Below are positions 42,427-51,671 of a stretch of 64,000 nucleotides of DNA, in pieces. Position numbers and translations under genes: made by a program. The DNA is from Prauserella rugosa (GTDB lineage: Bacteria > Actinomycetota > Actinomycetes > Mycobacteriales > Pseudonocardiaceae), in assembly GCF_000719975.1 (NCBI RefSeq), contig NZ_JOIJ01000007.1, positions 186,001-250,000 on the forward strand. The letters are read 5' to 3'. Under the pieces are notes generated by a model. It saw only the letters and a program-made list of their open reading frames with translations. It searched no databases and was not told the origin of the DNA. Each line of letters begins with the position of its first letter. Position 1 is the stretch's first letter.

Positions 42427-43863
42427 TCAGAACTGGTAGTACAGGAAGGGGCTGAAGGTGCCGGTGGCTACGAGGATCGCGGCGTAGGTGACCCCGACCG
42501 TCATCAGGCCGACGCGGAGGGCGGTCGCCGGTTTCGAGCGTGCCGTTTCGAGCAACGGACCGAGCACCGGTGTCGCGGGCAGGAAGAACACCGCCATCGC
42601 CACGAGCAGCAACACCAGACGCTGGTTCGTCAGCGCCGAGTCGACCACGTCGGTGAGTCCGCCGAAGTCCGGCGTGAACATGTGCCCGATCATCGACAGC
42701 GCCTGGCCCAGATCCGGGGCACGGAAGAACACCCACCCCACGATCACGAGCACCAACGTCAGCGCACGCCTGCCGGCCCGCGCACCCACCGATGCCGGCG
42801 TGCGCGACCATCCCGTCGCACGCTCCAGCACGAGCAGGGCGCCGTGGTACACACCCCAGATCACGTACGTCCACGCCGCACCGTGCCAGAACCCGGTCAG
42901 GATGAACACGATCCACAGGTTCCGGTACGTCTTGTGCCCACCGGCGCGGTTACCACCCAGCGGGATGTAGACGTAATCGCGGAACCAGCGCGAGAGCGAC
43001 ATGTGCCAACGCCGCCAGAACTCGGTGATCGTCACCGCCGAGTACGGCCGCGCGAAGTTCTCCGGCAGGCGGAAACCCAACATCCGGCCCAGGCCGATCG
43101 CCATGTCCGAGTATCCGGAGAAATCGAAGAACAACTGCAACGTGTATGCGATCGCGCCGAGCCACGCGATCGCGAACGTCATCTCGTCGTCCGGGGTGGA
43201 GAAGCAGGCGTCGACGAACGGGGCCAGCGAGTCGGCGATGATCGCCTTCTTGCACAGACCGAGAGCGAACCGGGGAAAGCCTGCCGCGATGTCGTCGAGC
43301 CGGTGCTGACGGTGCTGCGGAAGCTGGTCGGCGATCTCGTGGTAACGCACGATCGGACCGGCGGCCAGCTGCGGGAACATCGCGATGTAGGTGCCGAACG
43401 ACACCGGGTTGCGCAGCGCGCGCCGCTCCCCGCGGTAGATGTCCACCACGTAGGAGATGTGGTGGAACGTGAAGAACGAGATGCCGATCGGCAGCGCCAA
43501 CTCGGCGATGGGGAAGTCTCCGCCGAACAGCTGGGCGAACCACGCGATCTGCTCCGTGGCGAACCCGGCGTACTTCCACACGAACAGGATCGACAGGTCG
43601 AACGCGATCACACCGATCAGCAGGCGACGTCTCCGCCCACTCGGCGACATGTCCCATTCGTCCGGTTCCAGCGCGGGGCCTGCGAGGAAGTTCACCACCA
43701 TGCAGGCGATGAGCAACAGCGTGAACGCGCCCGCGCCGGTGGCGTAGAAGACGAGACTTCCGACGGCGATGATGCCGTTGCGCCAACCCCTGGGGCACAC
43801 CAGCACCGCGATGAGAATCGCGGGCATGAAATACCACAGGAACAGTGGCGATACGAACGACAT
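42427..43863 (-). CDS. MBOAT-family O-acyltransferase (AlgI-like)
   Basis: The 478-aa polytopic protein has the MBOAT features of AlgI: LPIGISFFTFHHISYVVDIY, FPQLAAGPIVRY, LQLFFDFSGYSDMAIGLGRM, ITEFWRRWHMSLSRWFRDYV, YIPLGG, and the catalytic His in TGFWHGAAWTYVIWG. About a dozen membrane helices are predicted by hydrophobicity. It should move acyl groups across the membrane to a surface polymer. A likely partner is the AlgX-like protein at 34972-36309. It follows rlmB on the same strand after 108 bp and may be read from the same transcript. Confidence 0.92.
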   Translation of the reverse strand: MSFVSPLFLWYFMPAILIAVLVCPRGWRNGIIAVGSLVFYATGAGAFTLLLIACMVVNFLAGPALEPDEWDMSPSGRRRRLLIGVIAFDLSILFVWKYAGFATEQIAWFAQLFGGDFPIAELALPIGISFFTFHHISYVVDIYRGERRALRNPVSFGTYIAMFPQLAAGPIVRYHEIADQLPQHRQHRLDDIAAGFPRFALGLCKKAIIADSLAPFVDACFSTPDDEMTFAIAWLGAIAYTLQLFFDFSGYSDMAIGLGRMLGFRLPENFARPYSAVTITEFWRRWHMSLSRWFRDYVYIPLGGNRAGGHKTYRNLWIVFILTGFWHGAAWTYVIWGVYHGALLVLERATGWSRTPASVGARAGRRALTLVLVIVGWVFFRAPDLGQALSMIGHMFTPDFGGLTDVVDSALTNQRLVLLLVAMAVFFLPATPVLGPLLETARSKPATALRVGLMTVGVTYAAILVATGTFSPFLYYQF

Positions 43864-43971
43864 CCGGTGGGCCCCCTCGGCTGATCCGAGGTGACCCTAG
43901 CTCAGGGCGTCGCCGTGTATGCCCGGTACCGGAAGGTCCACCGGCGAAGGCCCGTCACAACCAGGCCGGCG

Positions 43972-44940
43972 TCACACCCGGCCCGCGGCCCTCCTGCGCC
44001 GGGCGACCTCGGCCATCAGCACGGCCGCGGCCACGGAGGCGTTGAGCGACTCCACCTCGGGCGACATCGGGATCGACACCGTGACGTCGCAGTTCTCGCG
44101 CACGAGCCGCGAGAGCCCCCGGCCCTCCGAACCGACGACGATCACGAGCGGGTCGGTGGCGATGTCGAGGCCGTCGACGTCCAGCGTGGCGTCGGCGTCG
44201 AGGCCGGCGATCATCATGCCCTCGGAGGCCCACGCCTGGAGCTGGCGCGTCAGGTTGGTCGCGACCGCGACCGGCAGCTTGGCTGCCGTGCCCGCGCTGG
44301 TCCGCCACGCCACGGCGGTCATGCCCGCGCTGCGCCGCTGGGGAAGCAGCACACCGTGGGCACCGAACGCCGCGGCCGAACGGATGACGGCTCCGAGGTT
44401 GCGCGGATCGGTCACGCCGTCGAGCGCGATGATCAGCGGCGGTTCGCCGGAGTCGCGCGCGGCGGCGACCAGGTCGTCCGGGTGCGCGTACTGGAACGGC
44501 GGCACCTGGAGGCCGAGCCCCTGGTGCACCGCGCCACCGGTCTTGCGGTCGAGCTCGTCGCGCGGCACCTCGAGGATCGAGATCCCCCTGTCGGCCGCGA
44601 GCTGCACGGCCTCCTTGACGCGGTCGTCGGCGTCGATGTTCAGCGCGACGTACAGCGCCGTGGCCGGCACGTCGGTGCGCAGCGACTCGACGACGGGGTT
44701 GCGGCCGGCGATGATCTCCGGGCTGTCGGCCGCCTTCTTCTGGGCGCGCTTGCGCTGCTCCTCCTGTGCGGCGCGCTTCTGGGCCTGCTTCTGCTTGGGA
44801 TGCCCGGGGCGGTTCTCGCCTTTGGGCGTCGGCCCCTTGCCCTCGAGGCCCTTCCTGCGGTTGCCGCCGGAGCCGACGACCTGCCCCTTCTTGGTGCCCT
44901 CTTTGCGGACCGCGCCGCGACGACGGGAGTTACCGGCCAT
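43972..44940 (-). CDS. rlmB: 23S rRNA (guanosine-2'-O)-methyltransferase RlmB/TrmH family
   Basis: The 322-aa protein has a ~70-residue basic N-terminal extension (Lys/Arg/Gln rich), a substrate-binding domain ([16 protein letters not shown], ~75-90) and a SPOUT domain with the deep-knot motifs: [33 protein letters not shown] and [20 protein letters not shown]. These are the TrmH-family signatures for 2'-O-methylation with S-adenosylmethionine. ATG 44940 is 4 nt after the cysS stop, as in the M. tuberculosis cysS1-Rv3579c pair. Confidence 0.93.
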   Translation of the reverse strand: MAGNSRRRGAVRKEGTKKGQVVGSGGNRRKGLEGKGPTPKGENRPGHPKQKQAQKRAAQEEQRKRAQKKAADSPEIIAGRNPVVESLRTDVPATALYVALNIDADDRVKEAVQLAADRGISILEVPRDELDRKTGGAVHQGLGLQVPPFQYAHPDDLVAAARDSGEPPLIIALDGVTDPRNLGAVIRSAAAFGAHGVLLPQRRSAGMTAVAWRTSAGTAAKLPVAVATNLTRQLQAWASEGMMIAGLDADATLDVDGLDIATDPLVIVVGSEGRGLSRLVRENCDVTVSIPMSPEVESLNASVAAAVLMAEVARRRRAAGRV

Positions 44941-44944
44941 GTCT

Positions 44945-46327
44945 CTAGTCCCTCACTGTCCACAATGGACCATTGGGGGTGTCCTCCACCGCGATGCCCG
45001 CGGCGGTCAGCTGATCGCGGATGGCGTCGGCCCGCGCGAAGTCCTTGTCCGCACGCGCCTGGGTGCGCTCGCCCAGGAGTGCGTCCACGAGCGCCCCGAG
45101 TGCGCGCGCCTCACCGCCGTCGCTCGCCGTGTCCCGCCACTGCTCACCCAGCGGGTCGAGCCCGAGCACGTGGACCATGCCGCGCACCGCCTCGGCGAAC
45201 TCCAGTGCCTTCGTGGCATCGCCCGCGTCGAGGGCGGTGTTGCCGTCGCGGACGGCGTTGTGCAGTACGGCGAACGCCTGGGGGGTGCCGAGGTCGTCGT
45301 CCAACGCGGCCGCGAACTCGCCGGGCACCGCGCCCACGCGGACCTCGTGCGAGGCGCTCACCCGGCGCAGGAACTGCTCGACCCTGCGGTAGCCCTGGGC
45401 CGCCTCGGCCAGCGCTTCGTCGGAGTACTCGATCGTCGAGCGGTAGTGCGGTTGGATCAGGTAGTAGCGCAGCTCCACCGGCCGGGCCTTCTCCAGCAGC
45501 GCCGGGATGGACACGATGTTGCCGAGCGACTTCGACATCTTCTCGCCAGACAGCGTGACCCACGCGTTGTGCAGCCAGTAGCGCGCGAAGCCGTCACCGG
45601 CCGCGTGCGACTGGGCCCGCTCGTTCTCGTGGTGCGGGAACACCAGGTCGACGCCGCCGCCGTGGATGTCGAACTCCGAGCCGAGGTACGTCGTCGCCAT
45701 CGCCGAGCACTCGAGGTGCCAGCCGGGACGTCCGTCACCCCACGGCGTCGGCCACGACGGCTCGCCGGGCTTGCTGCCCTTCCACAGGGTGAAGTCGCGG
45801 GGATCGCGTTTGCCCTCACCCGCGGACTCGCCCTGCTGCATCTCCTCGAGACGCTGACCGGACAGCGTGCCGTAGTCGGGCAGCGACGACACGGCGAAGT
45901 AGACGTCGCCGCCGGAGGCGTAGGCGTGCCCGCGGTCGATGAGCCGCTGGATGAGCTCGATCATCTGCGTGACGTGGCCGGTCGCGCGCGGGGACACCGA
46001 CGGCGGCAGGCAGCCGAGCACCGAGTAGGCGTCCTCGAACGCGCGCTCGTGCGTCGCCGCCCACTCCCACCACGGCCTGCCCGCTTCGGCGGCCTTGGTG
46101 AGGATCTTGTCGTCGATGTCGGTGACGTTGCGGACCATCAGCACGTCGAGTCCACTGTGGAGGAGCCAGCGGCGCAGGACGTCGTAGTTCAGCGCGCCAC
46201 GGACGTGACCGATGTGCGGAACGCCCTGGACGGTGGCCCCACACACGTACATGGACGCCGTTCCGCTGCGCGCGGGATGGAACTCCCGTACGTCCCTGGT
46301 CGCGGTGTCGTAAAGATGAAGGGCCAC
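44945..46327 (-). CDS. cysS: Cysteine-tRNA ligase
   Basis: The 460-aa class I synthetase has zinc-site Cys in [20 protein letters not shown], which contains the HIGH motif, then [35 protein letters not shown], and the KMSKS loop in [14 protein letters not shown]-terminal helical anticodon domain follows. GTG 46327 lies 7 nt after TACCAT on the minus strand, so it may have its own leaderless transcript; the ORF running up to 46966 is a shadow of the HAD gene. It attaches cysteine to tRNA-Cys. Confidence 0.95.
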   Translation of the reverse strand: MALHLYDTATRDVREFHPARSGTASMYVCGATVQGVPHIGHVRGALNYDVLRRWLLHSGLDVLMVRNVTDIDDKILTKAAEAGRPWWEWAATHERAFEDAYSVLGCLPPSVSPRATGHVTQMIELIQRLIDRGHAYASGGDVYFAVSSLPDYGTLSGQRLEEMQQGESAGEGKRDPRDFTLWKGSKPGEPSWPTPWGDGRPGWHLECSAMATTYLGSEFDIHGGGVDLVFPHHENERAQSHAAGDGFARYWLHNAWVTLSGEKMSKSLGNIVSIPALLEKARPVELRYYLIQPHYRSTIEYSDEALAEAAQGYRRVEQFLRRVSASHEVRVGAVPGEFAAALDDDLGTPQAFAVLHNAVRDGNTALDAGDATKALEFAEAVRGMVHVLGLDPLGEQWRDTASDGGEARALGALVDALLGERTQARADKDFARADAIRDQLTAAGIAVEDTPNGPLWTVRD

Positions 46328-46344
46328 GCCCGAAATGGTACGGG

Positions 46345-47031
46345 CTACAACACGCCGTGCTCGCGCAGGGCGGTGCGCAGCCCGTCGGTGCGCTCGGCCG
46401 TGGGCAGCGGCTCGACCAGCGCGAACTCGCAGCCGATGTCCCGCGCGCCGCCGTCGGCGTCGGTGTGGTCGCCGATCATGAGGGTGGCCTCGGCGGGGGC
46501 CCCGAGGCGCTCGACGAGGATGCGGAAGACCCCGGGATCGGGCTTGACGACTCCGACCTCGTAGGACAACACGAACTCGTCGACATAGGCGTCGAGGCCC
46601 CGCGCACTGAACGCGGGCCGGATGTCGAACGCGATGTTGCTGAGCACGCCGATCCGGACACCCTTGCCAGCCAGCTCCTTGAGCACGTCGGCGGTGTCGG
46701 GGTACGGCGTCCACTCGGCGGGGTCGATCAGCCTGCGGTAGAGCGCCTCGCCCTGCTCGCGGCCGGGGACGCCGCTCTGCCGGAGGATCTCCAGGTACAC
46801 CTTGTGGTGCAGCGCCGGGTCGAGGTCGCGGTTCTCCCAGGCGTGCCGGTACTCGGTGTCCAGATCGACGGTCAAAGTGACCGGCGCGGTCATGCGGCGC
46901 ATGATCTCGGCCTGCGCGGCGGCGTCGAGCGGGGTTCCGTGGTCGTCCACCAGGCCGGAGAACCACGACTCCTGTTCCTCGAGCCGGAAGAGCGTGCCGG
47001 AGAAGTCGAACATCACCGCCTGGATCGCCAT
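46345..47031 (-). CDS. HAD-family hydrolase with Asp-to-Ser change in motif I
   Basis: The 228-aa protein has a HAD-like fold: motif [11 protein letters not shown] (~8-17), motif [10 protein letters not shown], motif III with Lys in VVKPDPGVF and motif [10 protein letters not shown]. The first Asp of motif I (nucleophile) is present, but the usual second Asp of DxDGT is Ser. Phosphatase activity may therefore be lowered or the specificity changed. It stands between ispF and cysS on the same strand, spacing 10-18 bp. This gene is absent from the equivalent M. tuberculosis operon. Confidence 0.82.
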   Translation of the reverse strand: MAIQAVMFDFSGTLFRLEEQESWFSGLVDDHGTPLDAAAQAEIMRRMTAPVTLTVDLDTEYRHAWENRDLDPALHHKVYLEILRQSGVPGREQGEALYRRLIDPAEWTPYPDTADVLKELAGKGVRIGVLSNIAFDIRPAFSARGLDAYVDEFVLSYEVGVVKPDPGVFRILVERLGAPAEATLMIGDHTDADGGARDIGCEFALVEPLPTAERTDGLRTALREHGVL

Positions 47032-47041
47032 GAAGATCAGC

Positions 47042-47509
47042 CTACCGGGGTGTGAGCAGGGCCGTGGCGATCGCGGCGATGCCCTCGCCGCGGCCGGTGA
47101 GACCGAGGCCGTCGCTGGTCGTCCCCGACACGCTCACCGGTCCGCCCACGGCCTCGGACAACACCCGCTGGGCCTCCTCGCGGCGAGTCCCGATGCGCGG
47201 GCGGTTACCCACGACCTGCACGACGGCGTTGCCCACGACGAAACCGGCGGTCTCGACACGGCGCCGAACCTCGGCGAGCAGCTCGACCCCGTGCGCGCCC
47301 GTCCAGCGCGGGTCGCCCGTGCCGAAGACGCTGCCGAGGTCGCCGAGGCCGGCCGCCGACAGCAGGGCGTCGCACAGTGCGTGTGAGGCCACGTCCCCAT
47401 CGGAGTGGCCGGCGCAGCCGTCGTCGTCCGGCCACAGCAGGCCCGCGATCCAGCAGTCGCGGCCGGTCTCGATCGGGTGGACGTCGACACCTTGGCCGAT
47501 ACGCGTCAT
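47042..47509 (-). CDS. ispF: 2-C-methyl-D-erythritol 2,4-cyclodiphosphate synthase
   Basis: The 155-aa trimeric zinc enzyme of the MEP isoprenoid pathway has the metal site DVHPI at the N-terminus, [20 protein letters not shown] (~33-52), [10 protein letters not shown] and the C-terminal [19 protein letters not shown]. All recognisable active-site residues are in place, in contrast to the neighbouring IspD. ATG 47509 overlaps the ispD stop (ATGA), so the two are coupled. Confidence 0.95.
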   Translation of the reverse strand: MTRIGQGVDVHPIETGRDCWIAGLLWPDDDGCAGHSDGDVASHALCDALLSAAGLGDLGSVFGTGDPRWTGAHGVELLAEVRRRVETAGFVVGNAVVQVVGNRPRIGTRREEAQRVLSEAVGGPVSVSGTTSDGLGLTGRGEGIAAIATALLTPR

Positions 47510-48228
47510 GCGGGGTTCTCCGTGGTCAGCAGTGCCTCGATCACGGCGACGTCGAACGGCGTGCGGATCCGCATGCCGTGCGGGTCGCCGTGGACGGTGC
47601 GGATCTCGCCGCCGAGGGCCGCCAGGTCGGCGAGCAGAGTGGTCAGCTCGGCCGCGGGGTCGCGGGTGAGAGCGTCGGTGAGCGTGGCGAGGCGGAGCGC
47701 GAGCGGGGTCTGCACGTGCCGCAGGTGGCTGCGGTCGCGGGTCGCGCGGACGATCCCGTCGTCGTCGACGACCTTCACCGTGTCGGCGACCGGCTGCACC
47801 GGCACCGCCGCGACGGCTCCACCCGAGACCGCTTCACCGGCGACCGCGTCGACGACCTCGCGGACCACCGCGGCCGGCACGAACGCCCGGGCCACGTCGT
47901 GGACGAGGACGACGTCGTCGGGCCCTGCGTCCGCCGCCGCGAGAGCCGCGCGCAGCGGCGTGAGCCCCATGGCCCCGGGGCCGGCCGGGTCGCCGTCGGA
48001 GCCGGTCGGGACGACCGTGACCCGCGGGTCGGAGGCGAGCTGCGGGGTGCCGGGACCGTGAACAGCACGATGCCGTGCCGGTCCTGCCACGACGATCCGG
48101 TCCACGCATCCGGAGTCGAGCAGGCCGTGCACGGCATGTGACAACAACGGTTCCCCGTGGACGAGCAGGGGCGCACCGGAATGGAGCGCGTCCTCGTCCG
48201 CGAGTGGAACCAGCGCGATGACGTTCAG
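47506..48228 (-). CDS. ispD: Divergent IspD-like cytidylyltransferase with non-standard start
   Basis: The 240-aa protein aligns with IspD by position and by [45 protein letters not shown] and the ending [20 protein letters not shown]. The CTP-binding loop (PAAGxGxR) is replaced by [11 protein letters not shown], and the catalytic Arg and Lys of that region are missing. The RADSV loop is also lost, and the late Lys is Arg. No ATG, GTG or TTG occurs in frame between the carD stop and a TTG at 48147, which lies inside the fold. CTG 48228 would restore the first strand (NVIALVPL). It lies between carD and ispF as in mycobacteria. Confidence 0.75.
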   Translation of the reverse strand: MNVIALVPLADEDALHSGAPLLVHGEPLLSHAVHGLLDSGCVDRIVVAGPARHRAVHGPGTPQLASDPRVTVVPTGSDGDPAGPGAMGLTPLRAALAAADAGPDDVVLVHDVARAFVPAAVVREVVDAVAGEAVSGGAVAAVPVQPVADTVKVVDDDGIVRATRDRSHLRHVQTPLALRLATLTDALTRDPAAELTTLLADLAALGGEIRTVHGDPHGMRIRTPFDVAVIEALLTTENPA

Positions 48229-48258
48229 GTTCTTATGCCTCGTGCGCCTTGCCGGGAA

Positions 48259-48750
48259 CTAGACGACCGCGGTCTCGAGGACCTCGTCGAGCAGCACCTC
48301 GGCCTTGCCCTCGTCGGTGCCCTCGGCCAGCGCCAGTTCGCTCACGAGGATCTGTCGAGCCTTGGCCAGCATCCGCTTCTCGCCTGCGGACAGGCCCCGG
48401 TCCTTCTCCCGCCGCCAGAGGTCGCGCACCACTTCGGCCACCTTGTTCACATCGCCGGAGGCGAGCTTCTCGAGGTTGGCCTTGTACCGACGCGACCAGT
48501 TGGTCGGCTCGTCGGTGTGGGGAGCACGCAGCACGTCGAAAACGTGGTTGAGCCCGTCTTCGCCCACGACATCACGCACGCCGACGATCTCGGCGTTGTC
48601 TGCGGGAACGCGAACGGTGAGATCACCCTGCGCGACCTTGAGGACGAGGTACTGCTTCTCCTCGCCCTTGATCACACGGGTCTCGATCGCTTCGATGAGT
48701 GCGGCACCGTGGTGCGGGTAGACGACGGTCTCTCCGACCTTAAAAACCAT
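48259..48750 (-). CDS. carD: CarD RNA-polymerase-binding transcription factor
   Basis: The 163-aa protein matches mycobacterial CarD: an N-terminal Tudor-like RNAP-interaction domain ([20 protein letters not shown], then [20 protein letters not shown]) and a C-terminal helical DNA-binding domain with the conserved Trp in [17 protein letters not shown] and [20 protein letters not shown]. It stabilises RNAP-promoter open complexes and controls rRNA transcription. The gene is divergent from lpqE across a 361-bp region and heads the carD-ispD-ispF run. Confidence 0.96.
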   Translation of the reverse strand: MVFKVGETVVYPHHGAALIEAIETRVIKGEEKQYLVLKVAQGDLTVRVPADNAEIVGVRDVVGEDGLNHVFDVLRAPHTDEPTNWSRRYKANLEKLASGDVNKVAEVVRDLWRREKDRGLSAGEKRMLAKARQILVSELALAEGTDEGKAEVLLDEVLETAVV

Positions 48751-49111
48751 GTGTCCTCTGCCCCTTTCGCTGTATCCAGCTTAGCACGCCATGCATGCCT
48801 CCAACCAGGCGGCCGCGTTCGTCCTCGCAGGTCAGTGGCCTAATCTGACAGCGCCAGGGGCTTGACAAATGCGCAATTCGCATACTCACGCAGGTGGGCC
48901 GGGATCCGTTTCCTGCAGTTTTCTAATCCACTATGGACATTTCATCGGCCCGTTTCCCGTCGAAGCTCCCGGTCAGGGGGTGTGAGCCCTACAGAGTGTC
49001 GTGCTCGCCACCAGGTGATGTCGGCGCGGGGCGCGCGGGATAGTCTGCCTGCTAGACCGGCCTTGCGGACACGGCCGGTGTGCGTTGCAGGCGCTAGGAA
49101 GGACTCGAGCA
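48751..49111. other. Divergent control region between carD and lpqE
   Basis: No gene is seen in these 361 bp. A consensus -35 TTGACA lies at 48862-48867. It is followed by a near-palindrome, ATGCGCAATTCGCAT (48869-48883), whose arms resemble those of the MarR operator at 13628. A TAGTCT hexamer at 49041-49046 could be the lpqE -10. A short hairpin (ACCGGCC 49056-49062 with GGCCGGT 49073-49079) lies in the predicted lpqE leader. Confidence 0.5.
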
Positions 49112-49654
49112 GTGAAACGTCGCATGATCGGTGCGGGCATGGCGGGCATCGCGCTCCTCGTCGCGGGCTGCGGCGCAGGCCAGATCACGCAGACGGACAC
49201 TCAGGAGGCGGCCGTCAACGGCGCCTCCGCGGAGGTCAAGACCATCGCCATCCGCAACGCCGAGGTCGCCTACCCCGGCGACGTCCAGCCTGCCGCCTAC
49301 CTCGAGGGTGACGACGCCGACGTGGTGATGAGCATCGTCAACACGGGCGAGAAGGCCGACGAGCTGCTGTCGGTCACCTCGGACGTCGCCGACGACGTCA
49401 CCGTGTCCGGCACCAAGTCCGTGCCGGCCGACACCACGGTCTCCGTGGGCCCGGAGGAGCCGCAGGCGGGCAAGCAGCTGCACGCCGAGATCACCCTCAA
49501 CGGGCTCAAGCAGCAGCTGCGGCCCGGCCAGGACGTCATGGCGACGCTGACGTTCCGCGACGCGGGCACGGTCGAGGTTCACCTGCCCGTCAAGGTCCCC
49601 GAGGAGCCGCGGCACGACGCGCCCGCCCACGACGAGGAGCACGGCGGCCACTGA
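49112..49654 (+). CDS. lpqE: LpqE-like lipoprotein (PCuAC-related)
   Basis: The 180-aa protein has a lipoprotein signal with lipobox LLVAGC (Cys near residue 18) and a beta-sandwich domain related to the PCu(A)C copper-chaperone family. It ends in a His/Asp/Glu-rich tail (RHDAPAHDEEHGGH) that could bind copper or zinc. It is the positional equivalent of Rv3584, between carD and radA. GTG 49112 has AGGAAGGA upstream; the longer frame from 49085 lacks this and would disturb the signal peptide. The His-rich tail is the clearest clue to a metal role. Confidence 0.86.
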   Translation: MKRRMIGAGMAGIALLVAGCGAGQITQTDTQEAAVNGASAEVKTIAIRNAEVAYPGDVQPAAYLEGDDADVVMSIVNTGEKADELLSVTSDVADDVTVSGTKSVPADTTVSVGPEEPQAGKQLHAEITLNGLKQQLRPGQDVMATLTFRDAGTVEVHLPVKVPEEPRHDAPAHDEEHGGH

Positions 49655-49718
49655 GCCGTTCCGCCTCGCCGTCCCGGCTTCGCGCCGGTTGTCGGTGCCT
49701 GCCGATACGGTCCGGTGC

Positions 49719-51086
49719 GTGGCCAAGAAGACGTCGAGTACCTATCGCTGCGCCGAGTGCGGCTACGAGGTCGCCAAGTGGGTCGGACGCTGTCCGGAGT
49801 GCCAGGCGTGGGGCACGATCGAGGAACGCGGTGACTCCCGTCCGCAGGTAGCGCGCGTGGCCGCGGGTGCGCCGAGCGCCCCCGCCCGTCCGATCGCGCA
49901 GGTGGACGTCGAGTCCGCGCGTGCAGAGCCGACCGGGGTGTCCGAGCTCGACCGGGTTCTCGGCGGCGGGCTCGTGCCCGGAGTCGTGGTGTTGCTGGCT
50001 GGCGAACCGGGGGTCGGCAAGTCGACCCTGCTGTTGGAGGTCGCCCACCGCTGGGCCGCGTCGGGTGGTGCGCCGTCGCTGTACGTCACGGGTGAGGAGT
50101 CGGCCGGTCAGGTGCGCCTGCGCGCCGAACGCACCGGCAACGTCGACGACGCGATGTTCCTGGCGGCGGAGAGCGATCTGTCGGCGCTGCTCGGACACGT
50201 GGACGACGTCAAGCCGGGCCTGCTCATCGTGGACTCGGTACAGACGATGTCCTCCCCGCAGGTCGAGGGCTCTCCCGGTGGTGTCACGCAGGTGCGCGCG
50301 GTCACCGCGGCGCTCGTCGCGCTGGCCAAGGAGCGAGGTCTGCCGGTCGTGCTCGTCGGGCACGTCACGAAGGAAGGGTCCGTCGCCGGACCGCGGGTGC
50401 TCGAGCACCTCGTCGACGTGGTGCTGCACTTCGAGGGTGATCGGCACTCCACGTTGCGCATGGTCCGCGGCGTGAAGAACCGGTTCGGGCCCGCCGACGA
50501 GATCGGCTGTTTCGAACTGCGCGACGACGGCATCGCGGGCGTGCCGGATCCGTCCGGGCTGTTCGTCAACCGGCATGCGGAGGCGGTGCCCGGCACGGCC
50601 GTGACGGTGACGGTCGAGGGCAAACGGCCGCTGCTGGCCGAGGTGCAGGCCCTGGTGGGCAAGTCGTATCTCAACCAGCCGCGGCGGGCCGTGAGCGGCC
50701 TCGACTCCTCGCGGGTGAGCATGGTGCTGGCCGTTCTGGAGAAACGCGGCGGTGTGCAGCTCGGGGACAAGGACGTCTACGTGGCGACCGTCGGGGGTAT
50801 GAAGGTGACCGAACCGGCGGTCGACCTTGCCGCTGCGCTCGCCGTGTCGTCGGCGTTCACCGATCAGGCGTTGTCCCCGAAGCTCGTGGCCATCGGTGAG
50901 GTGGGCCTGGCAGGCGAGGTGCGCAGGGTGACCGGCGTCGGGCGGCGCCTCGGCGAGGCCGCACGCATGGGATTCACGCACGCGCTCGTGCCGCCGGACC
51001 CGGGGCCGCTGCCCGACGGCATCAAGACGCTCGAGGTGGCGGACCTGGCCAGTGCCGTGCACGCGGTCGGCTACGTGCCCGGTTGA
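49719..51086 (+). CDS. radA: DNA repair protein RadA/Sms
   Basis: The 455-aa protein has an N-terminal zinc finger (CAECGYEVAKWVGRCPEC), a RecA-like ATPase with Walker A GEPGVGKST (~97), LLIVDSVQ Walker B, the RadA-specific KNRFG motif (~257) and a C-terminal Lon-protease-like domain (GGMKVTEPAVDLAAALAVSS, SPKLVAIGEVGLAGEVRRV). RadA is a helicase-like factor for branch migration in recombination. GTG 49719 follows TACGGT by 7 nt, suggesting a leaderless mRNA. The usual partner disA does not follow. Confidence 0.95.
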   Translation: MAKKTSSTYRCAECGYEVAKWVGRCPECQAWGTIEERGDSRPQVARVAAGAPSAPARPIAQVDVESARAEPTGVSELDRVLGGGLVPGVVVLLAGEPGVGKSTLLLEVAHRWAASGGAPSLYVTGEESAGQVRLRAERTGNVDDAMFLAAESDLSALLGHVDDVKPGLLIVDSVQTMSSPQVEGSPGGVTQVRAVTAALVALAKERGLPVVLVGHVTKEGSVAGPRVLEHLVDVVLHFEGDRHSTLRMVRGVKNRFGPADEIGCFELRDDGIAGVPDPSGLFVNRHAEAVPGTAVTVTVEGKRPLLAEVQALVGKSYLNQPRRAVSGLDSSRVSMVLAVLEKRGGVQLGDKDVYVATVGGMKVTEPAVDLAAALAVSSAFTDQALSPKLVAIGEVGLAGEVRRVTGVGRRLGEAARMGFTHALVPPDPGPLPDGIKTLEVADLASAVHAVGYVPG

Positions 51087-51131
51087 CAGGTGTGCTCCAC
51101 CAGGGAACGCACCGGAAAGTGAGGCACCACC

Positions 51132-51488
51132 ATGACGTCGATCGATGATCACGACGCCTACCTCGCCGCCGCGCCCGACGCGCTCCGGTCGTCGCTGGTC
51201 GCGTTGCGCGCACTGCTGGCCCGTCTGCTGCCCGATGCGGAGGAGATCGTCGCGTACAACATGCCGGGATTCGCGATCGGCGGTTCGGTGATCGCGAGCT
51301 ATGCGGCGTTCAGCAGGCAGTGCGGGTTGTACGTGCAGCCCGACGCCATCGCCGAGCACGCCGACGCGATCGCGGCCGCCGGACTGAAGGCAACCAAGAC
51401 GGGCATCACGTTCACGCCGCGTAAGCCGATTCCGGACGAACTCGTCGAAGCGCTGGTGCGGACGTCACGGACAGCCCTAGGGCGCTGA
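51132..51488 (+). CDS. DUF1801 (YdhG-like) protein
   Basis: The 118-aa protein matches DUF1801: LRALLARLLPDAEEIVAYNM, PGFAIGGSVIASYAAFSRQC, GLYVQP and TGITFTPRKPIPDELVEALV. The fold is an alpha/beta sandwich shared with frataxin-like iron chaperones, but members are uncharacterised. ATG 51132 has GTGAGG upstream. It sits where disA would be expected after radA and is followed by a hairpin that separates it from the convergent trehalose genes. Confidence 0.82.
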   Translation: MTSIDDHDAYLAAAPDALRSSLVALRALLARLLPDAEEIVAYNMPGFAIGGSVIASYAAFSRQCGLYVQPDAIAEHADAIAAAGLKATKTGITFTPRKPIPDELVEALVRTSRTALGR

Positions 51489-51515
51489 GGCGTTCCGGTT
51501 GGGAGGTGTTCCGGT

Positions 51516-51556
51516 TAGCCGGCCGGGACGCCCCCGACGTACGCCCCGGCCGGCTA
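51516..51556. terminator. Hairpin between convergent transcription units
   Basis: TAGCCGGCCGGG (51516-51527) pairs perfectly with CCCGGCCGGCTA (51545-51556) around a 17-nt loop. It lies between the + strand DUF1801 gene and the - strand OtsB-GH15 gene and could terminate both. Confidence 0.72.
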
Positions 51557-51671
51557 CGCGGAAGGGACGTACCGAGTCGGCCGTGCTGGTGCACACTCGA
51601 CCATATTGTGACGTGAATCACGAAAGCGGCTGCCTGGTCTCGTGACCGGACAGCCCCGCGGACGGACGTCG

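Noticed and set aside
44945..46966. 673-aa reading of cysS starting at 46966
   Set aside because: The first ~210 codons are out-of-frame HAD sequence; the conserved start is GTG 46327.
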